From positions 1,922,001-1,986,000 of the forward strand of contig NC_135035.1 of the NCBI RefSeq assembly GCF_051020975.1: a stretch of DNA of 64,000 nt, given 5' to 3'. The DNA comes from Osmia lignaria lignaria (taxonomy: Eukaryota; Arthropoda; Insecta; Hymenoptera; Megachilidae). The notes under the pieces were generated by a model. It saw only the letters and a list, made by a program, of their open reading frames with translations. It made no database searches and was not told where the DNA came from. Positions 45,451 to 55,883 of this stretch are shown one piece after another (position 1 is the first letter of the stretch; each line of letters opens with the position of its first letter). The position numbers and the translations under genes were made by a program.

Positions 45451-47491
45451 ACATTAGATATGTAATGTAGATTTAATAACAATATCATTATTGCCATATC
45501 TACATTAGATAGAGTGCAATATACGGATACGTTCCCACAGATCAATGTTCATTTAATAACAATATCATTGATATTATGTCTACATTCCATATGTAGTGTA
45601 CATTTAACAACAAAATCGTTATTACCATATCTACATACGATAAAGTGTAATATACTGATTCCTTCCCACAGATCAATGGACATTTAATAACAATACCATT
45701 AGTACTATACCAACATTAAATATGTAACGTAGATTTAATAACAATATCATTATTACCATGTCTACATTAGATATAATGTAATATACTGATTCCTTCCCAC
45801 AGATCAATGTACATTTAATAACAGTATCATTATTTCTATATCTACACTAGATATAATGTCATATACAGATTCATTCCAACAGATCAATTTACATTTAATC
45901 ACAATATCGTTAGTACTATATCTACATTAAGTATGAAATGTAGAATTAATAACAATATGTTTATTACCATATCTACATTAGATATAATGTAATATGCTGA
46001 TTCCTTCGCACAGATCAATGTACATTTCATACCAATATCATTAGTACTATATCTACATTAGATATGTAATGTACAATTAATAACAATATTATTATTATCA
46101 TATCAACATTAGATATAATGTAATATACTGATTACTACCGACAGATCAATGTAAATTTAATAACAATATCATTAACACATATCTACATTCGATATAACGT
46201 AATATACTGATTCATTCCCGCAGATCAATGTACATTTAATAACAATAACATTATTAGTATATGTACAATATATATAATGTCATGTACAGATTCATTCAAA
46301 CAGATCAATGTACATTTAATCACAATATCATTAGTACTATATCTACATTCGATATAATGTAATATACTGATTCATTCCCACAGATCAATGTACATTTAAC
46401 AACAATATCATTTTTACTATTTGTACAGTAGATATAATGTCATATTCAGATTCATTCCCGCAGATCAAAGTACATTTAATAACAATATCATTAGTACTAC
46501 ATCTACATTCGATATAATGTAATATACTGATTCCTTCCCACAGATCAATGTACATTTGATAGCAATATCATTATTACTACATCCACATTAGATATGTAAT
46601 GTACATTTAATATGAATATCATTGGTACTATATCTACATTCGATATAATGTAATATACTGATTCATTCCCACAGATCAATGTACATTTAATAACAATATC
46701 ATTAGTACTATATCTACATTAGATATGTAATGTTCATTTAATAACAATATCATTATTACCATATCTTCATTACATATTATGTAATATACTGATTCCTTCC
46801 CACAGATCAATGTACATTTAATCACAATATCATTATTACTATATCTGCAGTGGATATATTGTCATATTCAGATTCATTCCCACAGATCGAAGTACATTTA
46901 TTCACAATATCATTATACTATATCTACATTAGATATGTAATGTACATTTAATAGCAATATCATTATTACCATATCTACATTGGATATTATGTAATATACT
47001 GATTCCTTCCCACAGATCAATGTACATTTGATGACAATATCATTAGTACTATATCCACATTCGATATAATGTAATATACTTATTCGCTCCCACAGACCAA
47101 TGTACATATAATACCAATATCATTAATCCAATTTCTACATTAGATATGCAATGTACATTTAATAACAATATCATTATTACCATATCTACATTAGATATAA
47201 TGTAATATACTGATTCATTCCCACAGATCAATGTACATATAATCCCAATATCATTGGTACTATATCTACATTACATATGTAATGTACATTTAATAACAAT
47301 ATCATTATTACCATATCCACATTAAATATAATGCAATATACTGATTCATTCCCACAGATCAGTGTACACTTAATACCAATATCATTAGTACTATATCTAC
47401 ATTCGATATAATGTAATATACTGATTCATTCCGACAGATTAATGTACATTTAATAACAATATCATTAGTACTATATCTACATTAGATATGT

Positions 47492-47593
47492 AATGATCAT
47501 TTAAAAACAATATCATTATTACCATATCTACATTAGATATGTAATGTACATTTAATACCAATATTATTAGTAGTATATCTACATTAGATATGT
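47492..47593. repeat. Two consecutive 51-bp short monomers
   Basis: AATGATCATTTAAA starts at 47,492, and AATGTACATTTAAT at 47,543 and again at 47,594, giving two units of exactly 51 bp. Each keeps the AATGTACATT side (degenerate in the first unit) and the CTACATTAGATAT side, but lacks the CTGATTCATTCCCACAG box of an 80-bp unit. This shows that the short form can be tandem and does not only alternate with 80-bp units. Confidence 0.88.
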
Positions 47594-48369
47594 AATGTAC
47601 ATTTAATAACAGTATTATTATTATCATATCTACATTAGATATAATGTAATATACTGATTCATTCCCACAGACCAATGTACATTTAATCACAATATCATTA
47701 GTACTATTCCTACATTAGATATGTAATGTAGATTTAATAACAATATCATTATTACCATATCTACATTAGATATAATGCCATATACTGATTCCTTTCCACA
47801 CATCAATGTAGATTTAATAACAATATCATTATTGCTATATCTACAGTAGATATAATGTCATATACAGATTCATTCCCACAGATCAATGTACATTTAATAA
47901 CAGTATCATTAGTACCATATCTACATTAGATATGTAATGTACATTTAATACCAATATCATTAGTAGTATATCTACATTAGATATGTAATGTACATTTAAT
48001 AACAATATCATTATTACCATATCCACATTAGATATAAGGTAATCTACTGATTACTACACACAGATCAATGTACAATTAATAACAATGTCATTAGTACTAC
48101 ATCTACATTCGATATTACTTAATATACTGATTCATTCCCACAGATGATTGTACATTTAATAACAATACCATTAGTACTATATCTACATTAGATATAATGA
48201 CATATACAGATTCATTCCCACAGATCAATGTACATTTAATAAGAATATCATTAGTACTATATCTACATTCGATATAATGTAACATACTGATTCATTCCCA
48301 CAGATCAGTGTACATTTAATTCCAATATCATTAGTATTATATCCACATTAGATATGTAATGTTCATTTA

Positions 48370-50781
48370 ATGACAATATCATTATTACTATATCTACAAT
48401 GGAGCAAGGTTCCATCCCCTGTTCGGGGGTGGAACCTCCAAACGCTCCAGAAGGAGGTCTTCGAAGAGGCCCTCCAAGTCGGGATGCAGAACATTTTGCA
48501 GCCCGACGGAGGGCCGTGGACCCGGCTATCGCTGGAGCGGTTCGTCGACGCAAACATGGACGCCATCCATAAAGCGTGCGACGCGTCGTTGAGCCGCGGA
48601 AAGCCACGCAGTGCCAGACGGCCTGCCTACTGGTGGTCGAGCGATATCGCCGACCTCCGGAGGTACTGCCATCGTCTGCGGAGAGCAGCCCAGCGTGCGA
48701 GGCGCACCACCGACGGAGAGGCCCTGTGGGAATCCTACAGGGCCAAGCGCCGCGAGTTCCGCCACGCTATTCGTGTGAACCAGCGGCGCTGCTGGGAGGA
48801 CCTTCGAGAGGAGGTCAACCGAGATCCGTGGGGTCTAGGGTACCGTATTGTGCGTCGCAAGATCGGTGCCCAAAACGGTCCCGCGGTGTTACCCGCAGAC
48901 GAGGCATCGGCGATCGTGGACGCCCTCTTTCCGGACCACCCGCCAAGAGTGCGACAGCCAACTGGGCTGCAGGTGGAGGAGTTCCCCCCCTTCACCATGC
49001 AGGAGATGCAAGATGCAGCTCGGACCTTCCGCAACAGGAAAGCCCCGGGCCCAGACGGCATCCCAGCAGAGGTCGTGAAGCTGGCAGTTCAGCTTCAACC
49101 ACGACCGATGCTGGAAATGCTAAACGCATGTCTGGGGTCCGGCATTTGGCCGACCCGATGGAAAGTGCAGCGCCTTGCGCTAATCAACAAGGGGAAGGGG
49201 CAGCTAACCGGTCCGTCCGCATACCGCCCTATATGTATGCTGGACACGGCCGGTAAGCTGCTGGAAAAAATGATCAGGCCCCGCCTCCTAGAAGCTTTCC
49301 GGGAAGCGGGCGATCTATCGGATCGGCAATACGGCTTTAGACGCGGAAGGTCCACAGTTGACGCCGTACGGGTGGTCCTGGATGCCGCCGATAAGGCGGA
49401 GTCCGGCAACCGGCATAGCTGGCATGTCCTCCTCGTAGCCACGTTCGACGTCAGGAACGCCTTCTACTCGGCGAGTTGGGCGGGGATACTCGCGGCCCTG
49501 AAGAACAGCTTCCAGGTGCCGGAATATCTCCTCCGTATGATGGAGAATTACTTCTCCGACCGTGTCTTGGTCTACGACACGGTCGAGGGGAGACGGAGGA
49601 GAAAAGTCTCTGCAGGAGTGGCCCAGGGGTCCATCTTAGGACCGGACTTCTGGAACGCGTTCTACGACACCATCCTGCGGATCGAGTATCCCAGTCAGGC
49701 GTTCCTGGTGGGCTACGCGGACGACATAGCGGTAGTTATTGTCGCCTGCGACACGGAGTGCGCACAGTTCGGCCTTAATCAGGTCATGAGGCGGATCGAG
49801 AGGTGGATGAATGACGCGGGTCTTCGGTTAGCTACGGAGAAGACCGAGCTCGTCGTCCTGTCAAGGCGAAGGATCCCAACAGAGATACCTTTCAAGGTGG
49901 GGATCCACACCATCATCGCCAAGTCCGCCGTTAGGTACCTGGGGGTCCTGCTTGACAGCAAGCGGACCTTCTGGGCACAGATACGGCAGGCGGCCGACAG
50001 GGCGGCAGCAACCGCGTCGTCCCTCGCCCGCCTCATGGCGAACATCGGAGGCCCAAGGCCGGCGAAGCGGAGGCTGCTCATGACCTCCGTAGAGTCCGTC
50101 CTGCTGTACGGCGCGGAGATCTGGGCTGGAGCCCTCCGCTTCGGAAAGTACCGTCGGAGATTAACGGCGGTTCAAAGGAGGTGCGCGCTTCGGGTAGCCT
50201 GTTCCTACAGAACTGTCGCGGAGCCAGCTGTGTTGGTGATAGCTGGAATGTTGCCCATAGACCTGCTTGCCCACGAGCGCAAGCAGGTTTATGAGGCGAA
50301 GAGGAGCGGCCAGGACACGGCCGACGCGAAGAGGGCGGCTCGAGAGGCCACCCTGCATCGCTGGCAGCAGCGTTGGACTGAACAGGCACGGGGACGCTGG
50401 ACGGCTAGGCTAATTCCAAGCATCGCCCCCTGGTTAAATAGGACGCACGGCGAGGTGGACTACTACCTTACCCAATTCCTGAGCGGGCACGGATATTTCC
50501 GTGCGTATCTGTTTAGGATGGGTAAGGCCACCTCGCCAGTGTGCGATTATGGCTGCCAGGATGCAGGGGATAGTGCCCAGCACACCCTCTTCCAATGCGG
50601 ACGCTGGGCGGCCGAGAGGAATGCCCTCCAACAGGGGGTTGGCCCCGTCACCCCCGACAACATCGTGGGGGTGATGCTGCAGACATTGCAGACCTGGAGC
50701 GCCGTTGCCAATTATGTGCGACGGTTGCTCCAGCAGAAGAAGCAGGAGGAGAGTCGGTGGAATCCCCTAAACCCAGTGTAG
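48370..50781 (+). CDS. R1-like retrotransposon ORF2 fragment: reverse transcriptase and C-terminal zinc finger
   Basis: The 803-codon frame is open from a satellite ATG at 48,370 to TAG at 50,779-50,781. The first ten codons are satellite and the eleventh (Trp) spans the junction, so true element protein starts at residue 12. Residues of about 13-200 are the linker between endonuclease and RT, with the YWW motif at 87-89. RT motifs follow in order: RKAPGPDG 223-230, YRPI 285-288, QYGFR 320-324, FDVRNAF 359-365 with catalytic Asp360, AQGSILGP 418-425, and YADD 449-452 with Asp451 and Asp452. YLGV at 523-526 and LLYGAEIW at 578-585 mark the thumb. A finger C-x3-C-x8-H-x4-C uses Cys725, Cys729, His738 and Cys743. 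In this family RT copies element RNA onto nicked target DNA. The endonuclease that makes the nick is absent. No frameshift or internal stop was found. The satellite start codon is accidental, and I see no promoter. Confidence 0.93.
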   Translation: MTISLLLYLQWSKVPSPVRGWNLQTLQKEVFEEALQVGMQNILQPDGGPWTRLSLERFVDANMDAIHKACDASLSRGKPRSARRPAYWWSSDIADLRRYCHRLRRAAQRARRTTDGEALWESYRAKRREFRHAIRVNQRRCWEDLREEVNRDPWGLGYRIVRRKIGAQNGPAVLPADEASAIVDALFPDHPPRVRQPTGLQVEEFPPFTMQEMQDAARTFRNRKAPGPDGIPAEVVKLAVQLQPRPMLEMLNACLGSGIWPTRWKVQRLALINKGKGQLTGPSAYRPICMLDTAGKLLEKMIRPRLLEAFREAGDLSDRQYGFRRGRSTVDAVRVVLDAADKAESGNRHSWHVLLVATFDVRNAFYSASWAGILAALKNSFQVPEYLLRMMENYFSDRVLVYDTVEGRRRRKVSAGVAQGSILGPDFWNAFYDTILRIEYPSQAFLVGYADDIAVVIVACDTECAQFGLNQVMRRIERWMNDAGLRLATEKTELVVLSRRRIPTEIPFKVGIHTIIAKSAVRYLGVLLDSKRTFWAQIRQAADRAAATASSLARLMANIGGPRPAKRRLLMTSVESVLLYGAEIWAGALRFGKYRRRLTAVQRRCALRVACSYRTVAEPAVLVIAGMLPIDLLAHERKQVYEAKRSGQDTADAKRAAREATLHRWQQRWTEQARGRWTARLIPSIAPWLNRTHGEVDYYLTQFLSGHGYFRAYLFRMGKATSPVCDYGCQDAGDSAQHTLFQCGRWAAERNALQQGVGPVTPDNIVGVMLQTLQTWSAVANYVRRLLQQKKQEESRWNPLNPV
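48387..48400. repeat. Target-site duplication, left copy
   Basis: ACTATATCTACAAT lies at the left junction and is repeated at 51,058-51,071 just after the poly(A) tract. The duplication is 14 bp, or 13 bp if its first A belongs to the tail. Because the target is a satellite, similar words occur every 80 bp. The match in phase and the CTACAAT variant on both sides, where nearby monomers mostly have CTACATT, make a true duplication likely. Confidence 0.85.
48408..48436 (+). other. Strong hairpin at the 5' truncation point
   Basis: GGTTCCATCCCC (48,408-48,419) can pair with GGGGGTGGAACC (48,425-48,436) across the five-base loop TGTTC. Eleven of twelve positions are Watson-Crick, with one G-U pair in RNA. 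It begins seven bases inside the insertion edge, within coding sequence of the linker. A stable RNA stem here might have helped end reverse transcription, but that is inference. Confidence 0.6.
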
Positions 50782-51037
50782 GCGATGCCACCGACAAGTT
50801 GAAGTAGCTCCTCACGGGCCACCTTCTGTTGTGAGGACATTCGAAGTGCAGCGGGTATGAACACACGCAGCAGGCGACTCCCCCCCGAAGTAATGTGATG
50901 AACAGTTCCGGGGGGGACTAAAGTCGCATAAAGGGTTTGCGGTTTTTTAGTGGGTAGGAATCCCACATACCCCGGGGCACGTGGTCCGACCCGGGGATCT
51001 TGAAGACCGGAAGATTTTTCCGCAGCTTTCCTTCACC
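50782..51037 (+). other. 3' untranslated region of the retrotransposon
   Basis: About 256 bp lie between the stop codon and the poly(A) tract. The stretch is GC-rich in its first part, with C- and G-runs (CCCCCCCGAAG near 50,880, GGGGGGGAC near 50,912), CCCCGGGGCACG near 50,973, and no AATAAA signal that I can see. GTGGG (50,950-50,954) and CCCAC (50,962-50,966) can form a small stem with a seven-base loop. In non-LTR elements the 3' UTR is the part of the RNA recognised by the RT for priming, so such a stem is a plausible recognition element; this was not tested. Short frames here look like chance. Confidence 0.8.
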
Positions 51038-51057
51038 AAAACAAAAAAAAAAAAAAA
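51038..51057 (+). other. Poly(A) tail of the inserted element
   Basis: AAAAC followed by an unbroken run of A up to the target-site duplication. One C at 51,042 interrupts it. The tract gives the element's orientation (plus strand) and supports insertion from an RNA copy. Confidence 0.93.
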
Positions 51058-51071
51058 ACTATATCTACAAT
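51058..51071. repeat. Target-site duplication, right copy
   Basis: ACTATATCTACAAT follows the poly(A) tract and matches 48,387-48,400. After it the monomer resumes in register (AGATATAATGTAATATAC), so the insertion interrupted one monomer without visible loss of satellite sequence. Confidence 0.85.
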
Positions 51072-51450
51072 AGATATAATGTAATATACTGATTCATTCT
51101 CACAGATCAGTGTACATTTAATACCAATATCATTAGTACTATATCTACATTAGATATGTAATGTACATTTAATACCAATATCATTATTACCATATCTACA
51201 GTAGATATAATGTTATATACTGATTCCTTCCCACAGATCAATGTACATATAATACCAATATCATTAGTACTATATCTACATTAGATATGTAATGTACATT
51301 TAATACCAATATCATTAGTAGTATATCTACATTAGATATGTAATGTACATTTAATAACAATATCATTATTACCACATCCACATTAGATATAATGTCCTGT
51401 ACAGATTCATTCCAACAGATCAATGTACATTTAATCACAATATCATTAGT
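51058..51450. repeat. Domain-B satellite, right of the retrotransposon
   Basis: GATTCATTCTCACAG, ACATTTAATACCAATATC and GATATGTAATGTAC short-unit joins continue the domain-B pattern. The switch to domain A falls inside a monomer near 51,450-51,480, where ATTTAATCACAATATC is followed by CCACATCACATATAATG. Domain B therefore lay on both sides of the insertion site before the element arrived. Confidence 0.9.
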
Positions 51451-52341
51451 ACTATATCCACATCACATATAATGTAATATACTGATTCCTTCCCACAGAT
51501 CAATGTACATTTAATAACAACATTATTCATACTATATCTACACTAGGTATAATGTAACATAGTGATTACATCCCACAGATCAATGTACATTTAATAACAA
51601 CATCATTCATACTATAACTACATTGGATATAATGTAATATACTGATCCCTTCCCACAGATCAAGGTATCTACATTTAATAACAATATCATTATTACTATA
51701 TCTACACTAGATATAATGCAATATACGGATCCCTTCCCACAGATCAATGTACATTTAATAACAACATCATTCATACTATACCTGCATTGGATATAATGTA
51801 ATATACTGATCCCTTCCCACAGGTCAATGTACATACAATAGCAAAATCGTTATTACTATATCTACATTAGGTATAATGTAATGTATTTACTACATCCTAC
51901 AGATAATTGTACATTTAATAACATCATTCATGCTATAGCTAAATTGGATATAATGTAATATACTCACCCCTTCCCACAGATCAAGGTACCTACATTTAAT
52001 AACAATATCATTATTACTACATCTACATTAGATATAAAGTAATATACTGATCCCTGCCCACAGTTCAATGTACCTATATTTAATAATAATATCATTAGTA
52101 CTATATCCACATCATATATAATGTAATATACTGATTCCTTCCCACAGATCAATGTACATTAACAACAACATCATTCATGCTATAGCTAAATGGGATATAA
52201 TGTAATATACTGATCCCTGCCCACAGATCAATGTACCTACATTTAATAACAACATCATTCATACTATATCTGCATTGGATATAATGTAATATACTGATCC
52301 CTTCCCACAGGTCAATGCACATACAATAGCAAAATCGTTAT

Positions 52342-52510
52342 TACTATATCAACATCAGATATGTAATATACATTTAAAAACAAATCATTATTACTATATC
52401 TACGTCGGTTATAACGAAATGTACTGATTCCTTCCCAAGGATCAATGTACATATAATCGCAATATCATTATTAGTTACTATATCTACATCGGTTGTAACG
52501 CAATATACTG
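52342..52510. repeat. CG-containing variant cassette, right-domain copy
   Basis: It carries the CAGATATGTAATATAC short-unit join, GTCGGTTATAACG, AATCGCAATATC, ATTAGTTACTATATC and CGGTTGTAACGC in the same order as at 6,057-6,250. A further copy is at 59,564-59,745. It is present on both sides of domain B, so the two domain-A parts share a common source. Confidence 0.85.
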
Positions 52511-52839
52511 ATTCCTTCCCACAGACCAATGTACATTTAATAGCAATATCATTAGTACTATATCTACATTAGATATAATGTAATATACTGATCCCTTCGC
52601 ACAGATCAAGGTACCTACATTTAATAACAATATCCTTAGTACTATATCCACATTACACATAATGTAATATACTGATTCCTTCCCACAGAACAATGTACAT
52701 TTAATAACACCATCATTCATACTATATCTACACGAGGTATAATGTAATATAGTGATTACGTCCCACAGATCAATGTACCTACATTTAATAACAATATCCT
52801 TAGTACTATATCCACATTACACATAATGCAATATACTGA

Positions 52840-52912
52840 TTCATTCCCACAGATCAATATACCTTTAATAACCATATCATTAGTACTATATCTACATTCG
52901 ATATATTGTAAT
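52840..52912. repeat. Single domain-B monomer embedded in domain A
   Basis: GATTCATTCCCACAG, ATAACCATATCATTAG and TACATTCGATATATTG are domain-B variants, flanked by domain-A monomers on both sides. It could be a gene-conversion tract or a relic spared by homogenisation. Confidence 0.75.
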
Positions 52913-54769
52913 ATAGTGATTACATCCCACAGATCAATGTACATTTAATAACAACATCATTCATACTATAACTACATTGGATATAATGTAATATACTGAT
53001 CCCTTCCCACAGATCAAGGTATCTACATTTAATAACAATATCATTATTACTATATCTACACTAGATATAATGCAATATACGGATTCCTTCCCACAGATCA
53101 ATGTACATTTAATAGCAACATCATTCATACGATACCTGCATTGGATATAATGTAATATACTGATCCCTTCCCACAGGTCAATGTACATACAATAGCAAAA
53201 TCGTTATTACTATATCTACATTAGGTATAATGTAATGTATTTACTACATCCTACAGATAATTGTACATTTAATAACATCATTCATGCTATAGCTAAATTG
53301 GATATAATGTAATATACTCACCCCTTCCCACAGATCAAGGTACCTACATTTAATAACAATATCATTATTACTACATCTACATTAGATATAAAGTAATATA
53401 CTGATCCCTGCCCACAGTTCAATGTACCTATATTTAATAATAATATCATTAGTACTATATCCACATCATATATAATGTAATATACTGATTCCTTCCCACA
53501 GATCAATGTACATTAATAACAACATCATTCATGCTATAGCTAAATTGGATATAATGTAATATACTGATCCCTGCCCACAGGTCAATGTACCTACATTTAA
53601 TAACAATATCATTAGTACTATATCCACATTAGATATAATGTAATATACTGATCCCTGCCCACAGTTCAATGTAACTATATTTAATAACAATATCATTAGT
53701 ACTATATCCACATCATATATAATGTAATATACTGATTCCTTCCCACAGATCAATGTACATTAATAACAACATCATTCATGCTATAGCTAAATTGGATATA
53801 ATGTAATATACTAATCCCTGCCCACAGATCAACGTATATTTAGTAGCGATATCATTATTACTATATCTACATTGGATATAATGTAATATACTGACCCCTC
53901 CCCACAGATCAATGTACCTACATTTAACAACAATATCATTAGTACTACGTCCACATTGCATATAATGTAATATACTGATTCCTTGCCACAGATCAGTGTA
54001 CATTTAATAACAACATCATTCATTACATATCTATATTGGGTACAATGTAATATAGTGATTACATCCCACAGATCGATGTACATGTAATATCGATATCATT
54101 ATTACTATATCTACATTAGATATAATGTAATATACTGATCCCTGCCCATAGTACAATGTACCTATATTTAATAACAATATCATTAGTACTATATCCACAT
54201 CACATATACTGTAATATACTGATCCCTTCCCACAGATCAATGTACATTTAGTAACACCATCGTCCATTATATATCTGCACTAGGTATAATGTAACATAGT
54301 GATTACATCGCACAGATCAATGTACATTTAATAACAACATCATTCATACTATAACTACATTGGATATAATGTAATATACTGATCCCTGCCCACAGTTCAA
54401 TGTACCTATATTTAATAACAATATCATTAGTACTACGTCCACATTACATATAATGTAGTATACTGATTCCGTCTCACAGATCAGTGTAGATTGGATAACA
54501 AAATCCTTCATACTATATCAACACTAGGTATAATGTAATATACTGATTCCTTCCCACAGATCAATGTACATTTAACAACAACATCATTCATACTATATCT
54601 ACAATGGATATAATGTAATATACTGATCCCTTCCCACAGATCAATGTACCTACATTTAATAACAATATCCTTAGTACTATATCCACATTACACATAATGT
54701 AATATACTTATTCCTTCCCACAGAACAATGTACATTTAATAACACCATCATTCATACTATATCTACGTT

Positions 54770-55745
54770 GGATATAATGTATTATACTGATCCCTTCCCA
54801 CAGGTCAATGTACATATAATAGCATTATCGTTATTACTATATCTACATTAGGTATAATGTAATGTATCAACTACATCCTACAGATCATTGTACATTTAAT
54901 AACATCATTCATGCTATAGCTAAATTGGATATAATGTAATATACTGATCTTTTCCCACAGATCAAGGTAGCTACATTTAATAACATTATCATTAATACTA
55001 TATCTACATGAGATATAATGTTACATACTAATCCCTGCCCACAGTTCAATGTACCTATACTTAATAACAATATCATTAGTACTATATCCACATCATATAT
55101 AATGTAATATACCGATTCCTTCCCACAGATCAACGTAGATTTAATAACACCATCATTCATGCTATAGCTAAATTGGATATAATGTAATATACTGATCCCT
55201 TCCCACAGATCAAGGTATCTACACTTAATAACAATATCATTATTACTATATCTACACTAGATATAATGCTATATACGGATTCCTTCCCACAGATCAATGT
55301 ACATTTAATAACAACATCATTCATACTATATCTGCATTGGATATAATGTAATATACTGATCCCTTCCCACAGGTCAATGTACATACAATAGCAAAATCGT
55401 TATTGCTATATCTACATTAGGTATAATGTAATGTATTTACTTCATCCTACAAATCATTGTACATTTAATAACATCATTCATGCTATAGCTAAATTGGATA
55501 TAATGTAATATACTCACCCCTTCCCACAGATCAAGGTACCTACATTTAATAACAATATCATTATTACTACATCTACATTAGATATAAAGTAATATACTGA
55601 TCCCTGCCCACAGTTCAATGTACCTATATTTAATAATAATATCATTAGTACTATATCCACATCATATATAATGTAATATACTGATTCCTTCCCACAGATC
55701 AATGTACATTAACAACAACATCATTCATGCTATAGCTAAATTGGA
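54770..55745. repeat. 1-kb block, copy 1 of a pair 2,161 bp apart
   Basis: Matches 56,931-57,906 at constant offset 2,161, with shared private variants: AATAGCATTATCG, GTAATGTATCAACTAC, ATGTTACATACTAATCC, CTACACTTAATAAC, TACTTCATCCTACAAATC. The flanking part on the left (54,545 against 56,626) has an offset of 2,081, so the second copy holds one extra 80-bp monomer at that point. Confidence 0.88.
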
Positions 55746-55883
55746 TATAATGTAATATACTGATTCCTTCCCACAGATCAATGTACATTAACAACAACAT
55801 CATTCATGCTATAGCTAAATTGGATATAATGTAATATACTGATCCCTGCCCACAGATCAATGTACCTACATTTAATAACAATA

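Larger units (their letters stand above)
42339..48400. repeat. Divergent satellite domain B with 80- and 51-bp units
   Basis: From 42,339 the monomers change. GATTCATTCCCACAG and AATAACAATATC become usual, TACATTCGATATAATG replaces TACATTGGATATAATG, the 84-bp form disappears, and short units joined as GATATGTAATGTAC become frequent. Individual monomers differ from one another more than in domain A. The short unit measures 51 bp in the run at 47,492-47,593 and lacks the 29 bp that hold the TACTGATTCATTCCCACAG box. No gene is visible before the retrotransposon at 48,401. The likeliest reading is an older, less homogenised layer of the same satellite, though it could also be a related array joined by recombination. 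Confidence 0.93.
48401..51057 (+). mobile_element. 5'-truncated R1-clade non-LTR retrotransposon
   Basis: A 2,657-bp GC-rich insertion interrupts the AT-rich satellite. It has no terminal repeats, carries a reverse-transcriptase ORF, ends in a poly(A) tract and is bounded by a 14-bp target-site duplication. Together these are the signature of target-primed reverse transcription. The protein order (linker, RT, thumb, C-terminal Cys/His finger) and the motif wording fit the R1 clade, which includes rDNA-specific R1 and telomere-repeat-specific TRAS and SART. The 5' part is missing: no ORF1, no apurinic-type endonuclease domain, no 5' UTR or promoter. The copy cannot be autonomous. Its undamaged reading frame suggests a recent insertion. 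A divergent LOA- or I-type element is less likely given the YWW linker motif and the finger spacing. Confidence 0.95.

Noticed and set aside
109..48300. Dozens of minus-strand ORFs of 60-112 codons with repeating peptides such as SVYYIISNVDIV
   Set aside because: They are translations of the satellite. The minus strand of each monomer has few stops and the 84-bp unit is 28 codons, so frames run through one to three monomers and end when an 80-bp unit shifts the frame. They have no start context, no conservation beyond the repeat and no domain.
48526..50966. Other-frame ORFs inside the retrotransposon, such as 226 codons at 48,576-49,256 (+) and about 100-codon minus-strand frames
   Set aside because: They overlap the RT ORF, are rich in Arg, Pro and Ser as expected from shifted GC-rich codons, and show no motif.
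48401..51057. LTR retrotransposon or endogenous retrovirus
   Set aside because: There are no long terminal repeats, no protease or integrase, and a poly(A) end with a 14-bp target duplication. RT motif wording is of the non-LTR type.
48401..51057. R1 at its usual 28S rDNA site, or TRAS/SART in telomeric repeats
   Set aside because: The flanks are the 80-bp satellite on both sides. No rRNA sequence and no TTAGG-type run is present.
42339..51450. Domain B as a second, unrelated satellite family
   Set aside because: Its units share the CCCACAGATCAATGTAC, TTTAATAACAATATC and CTATATCTACATT parts with domain A. It is a divergent form of the same family.
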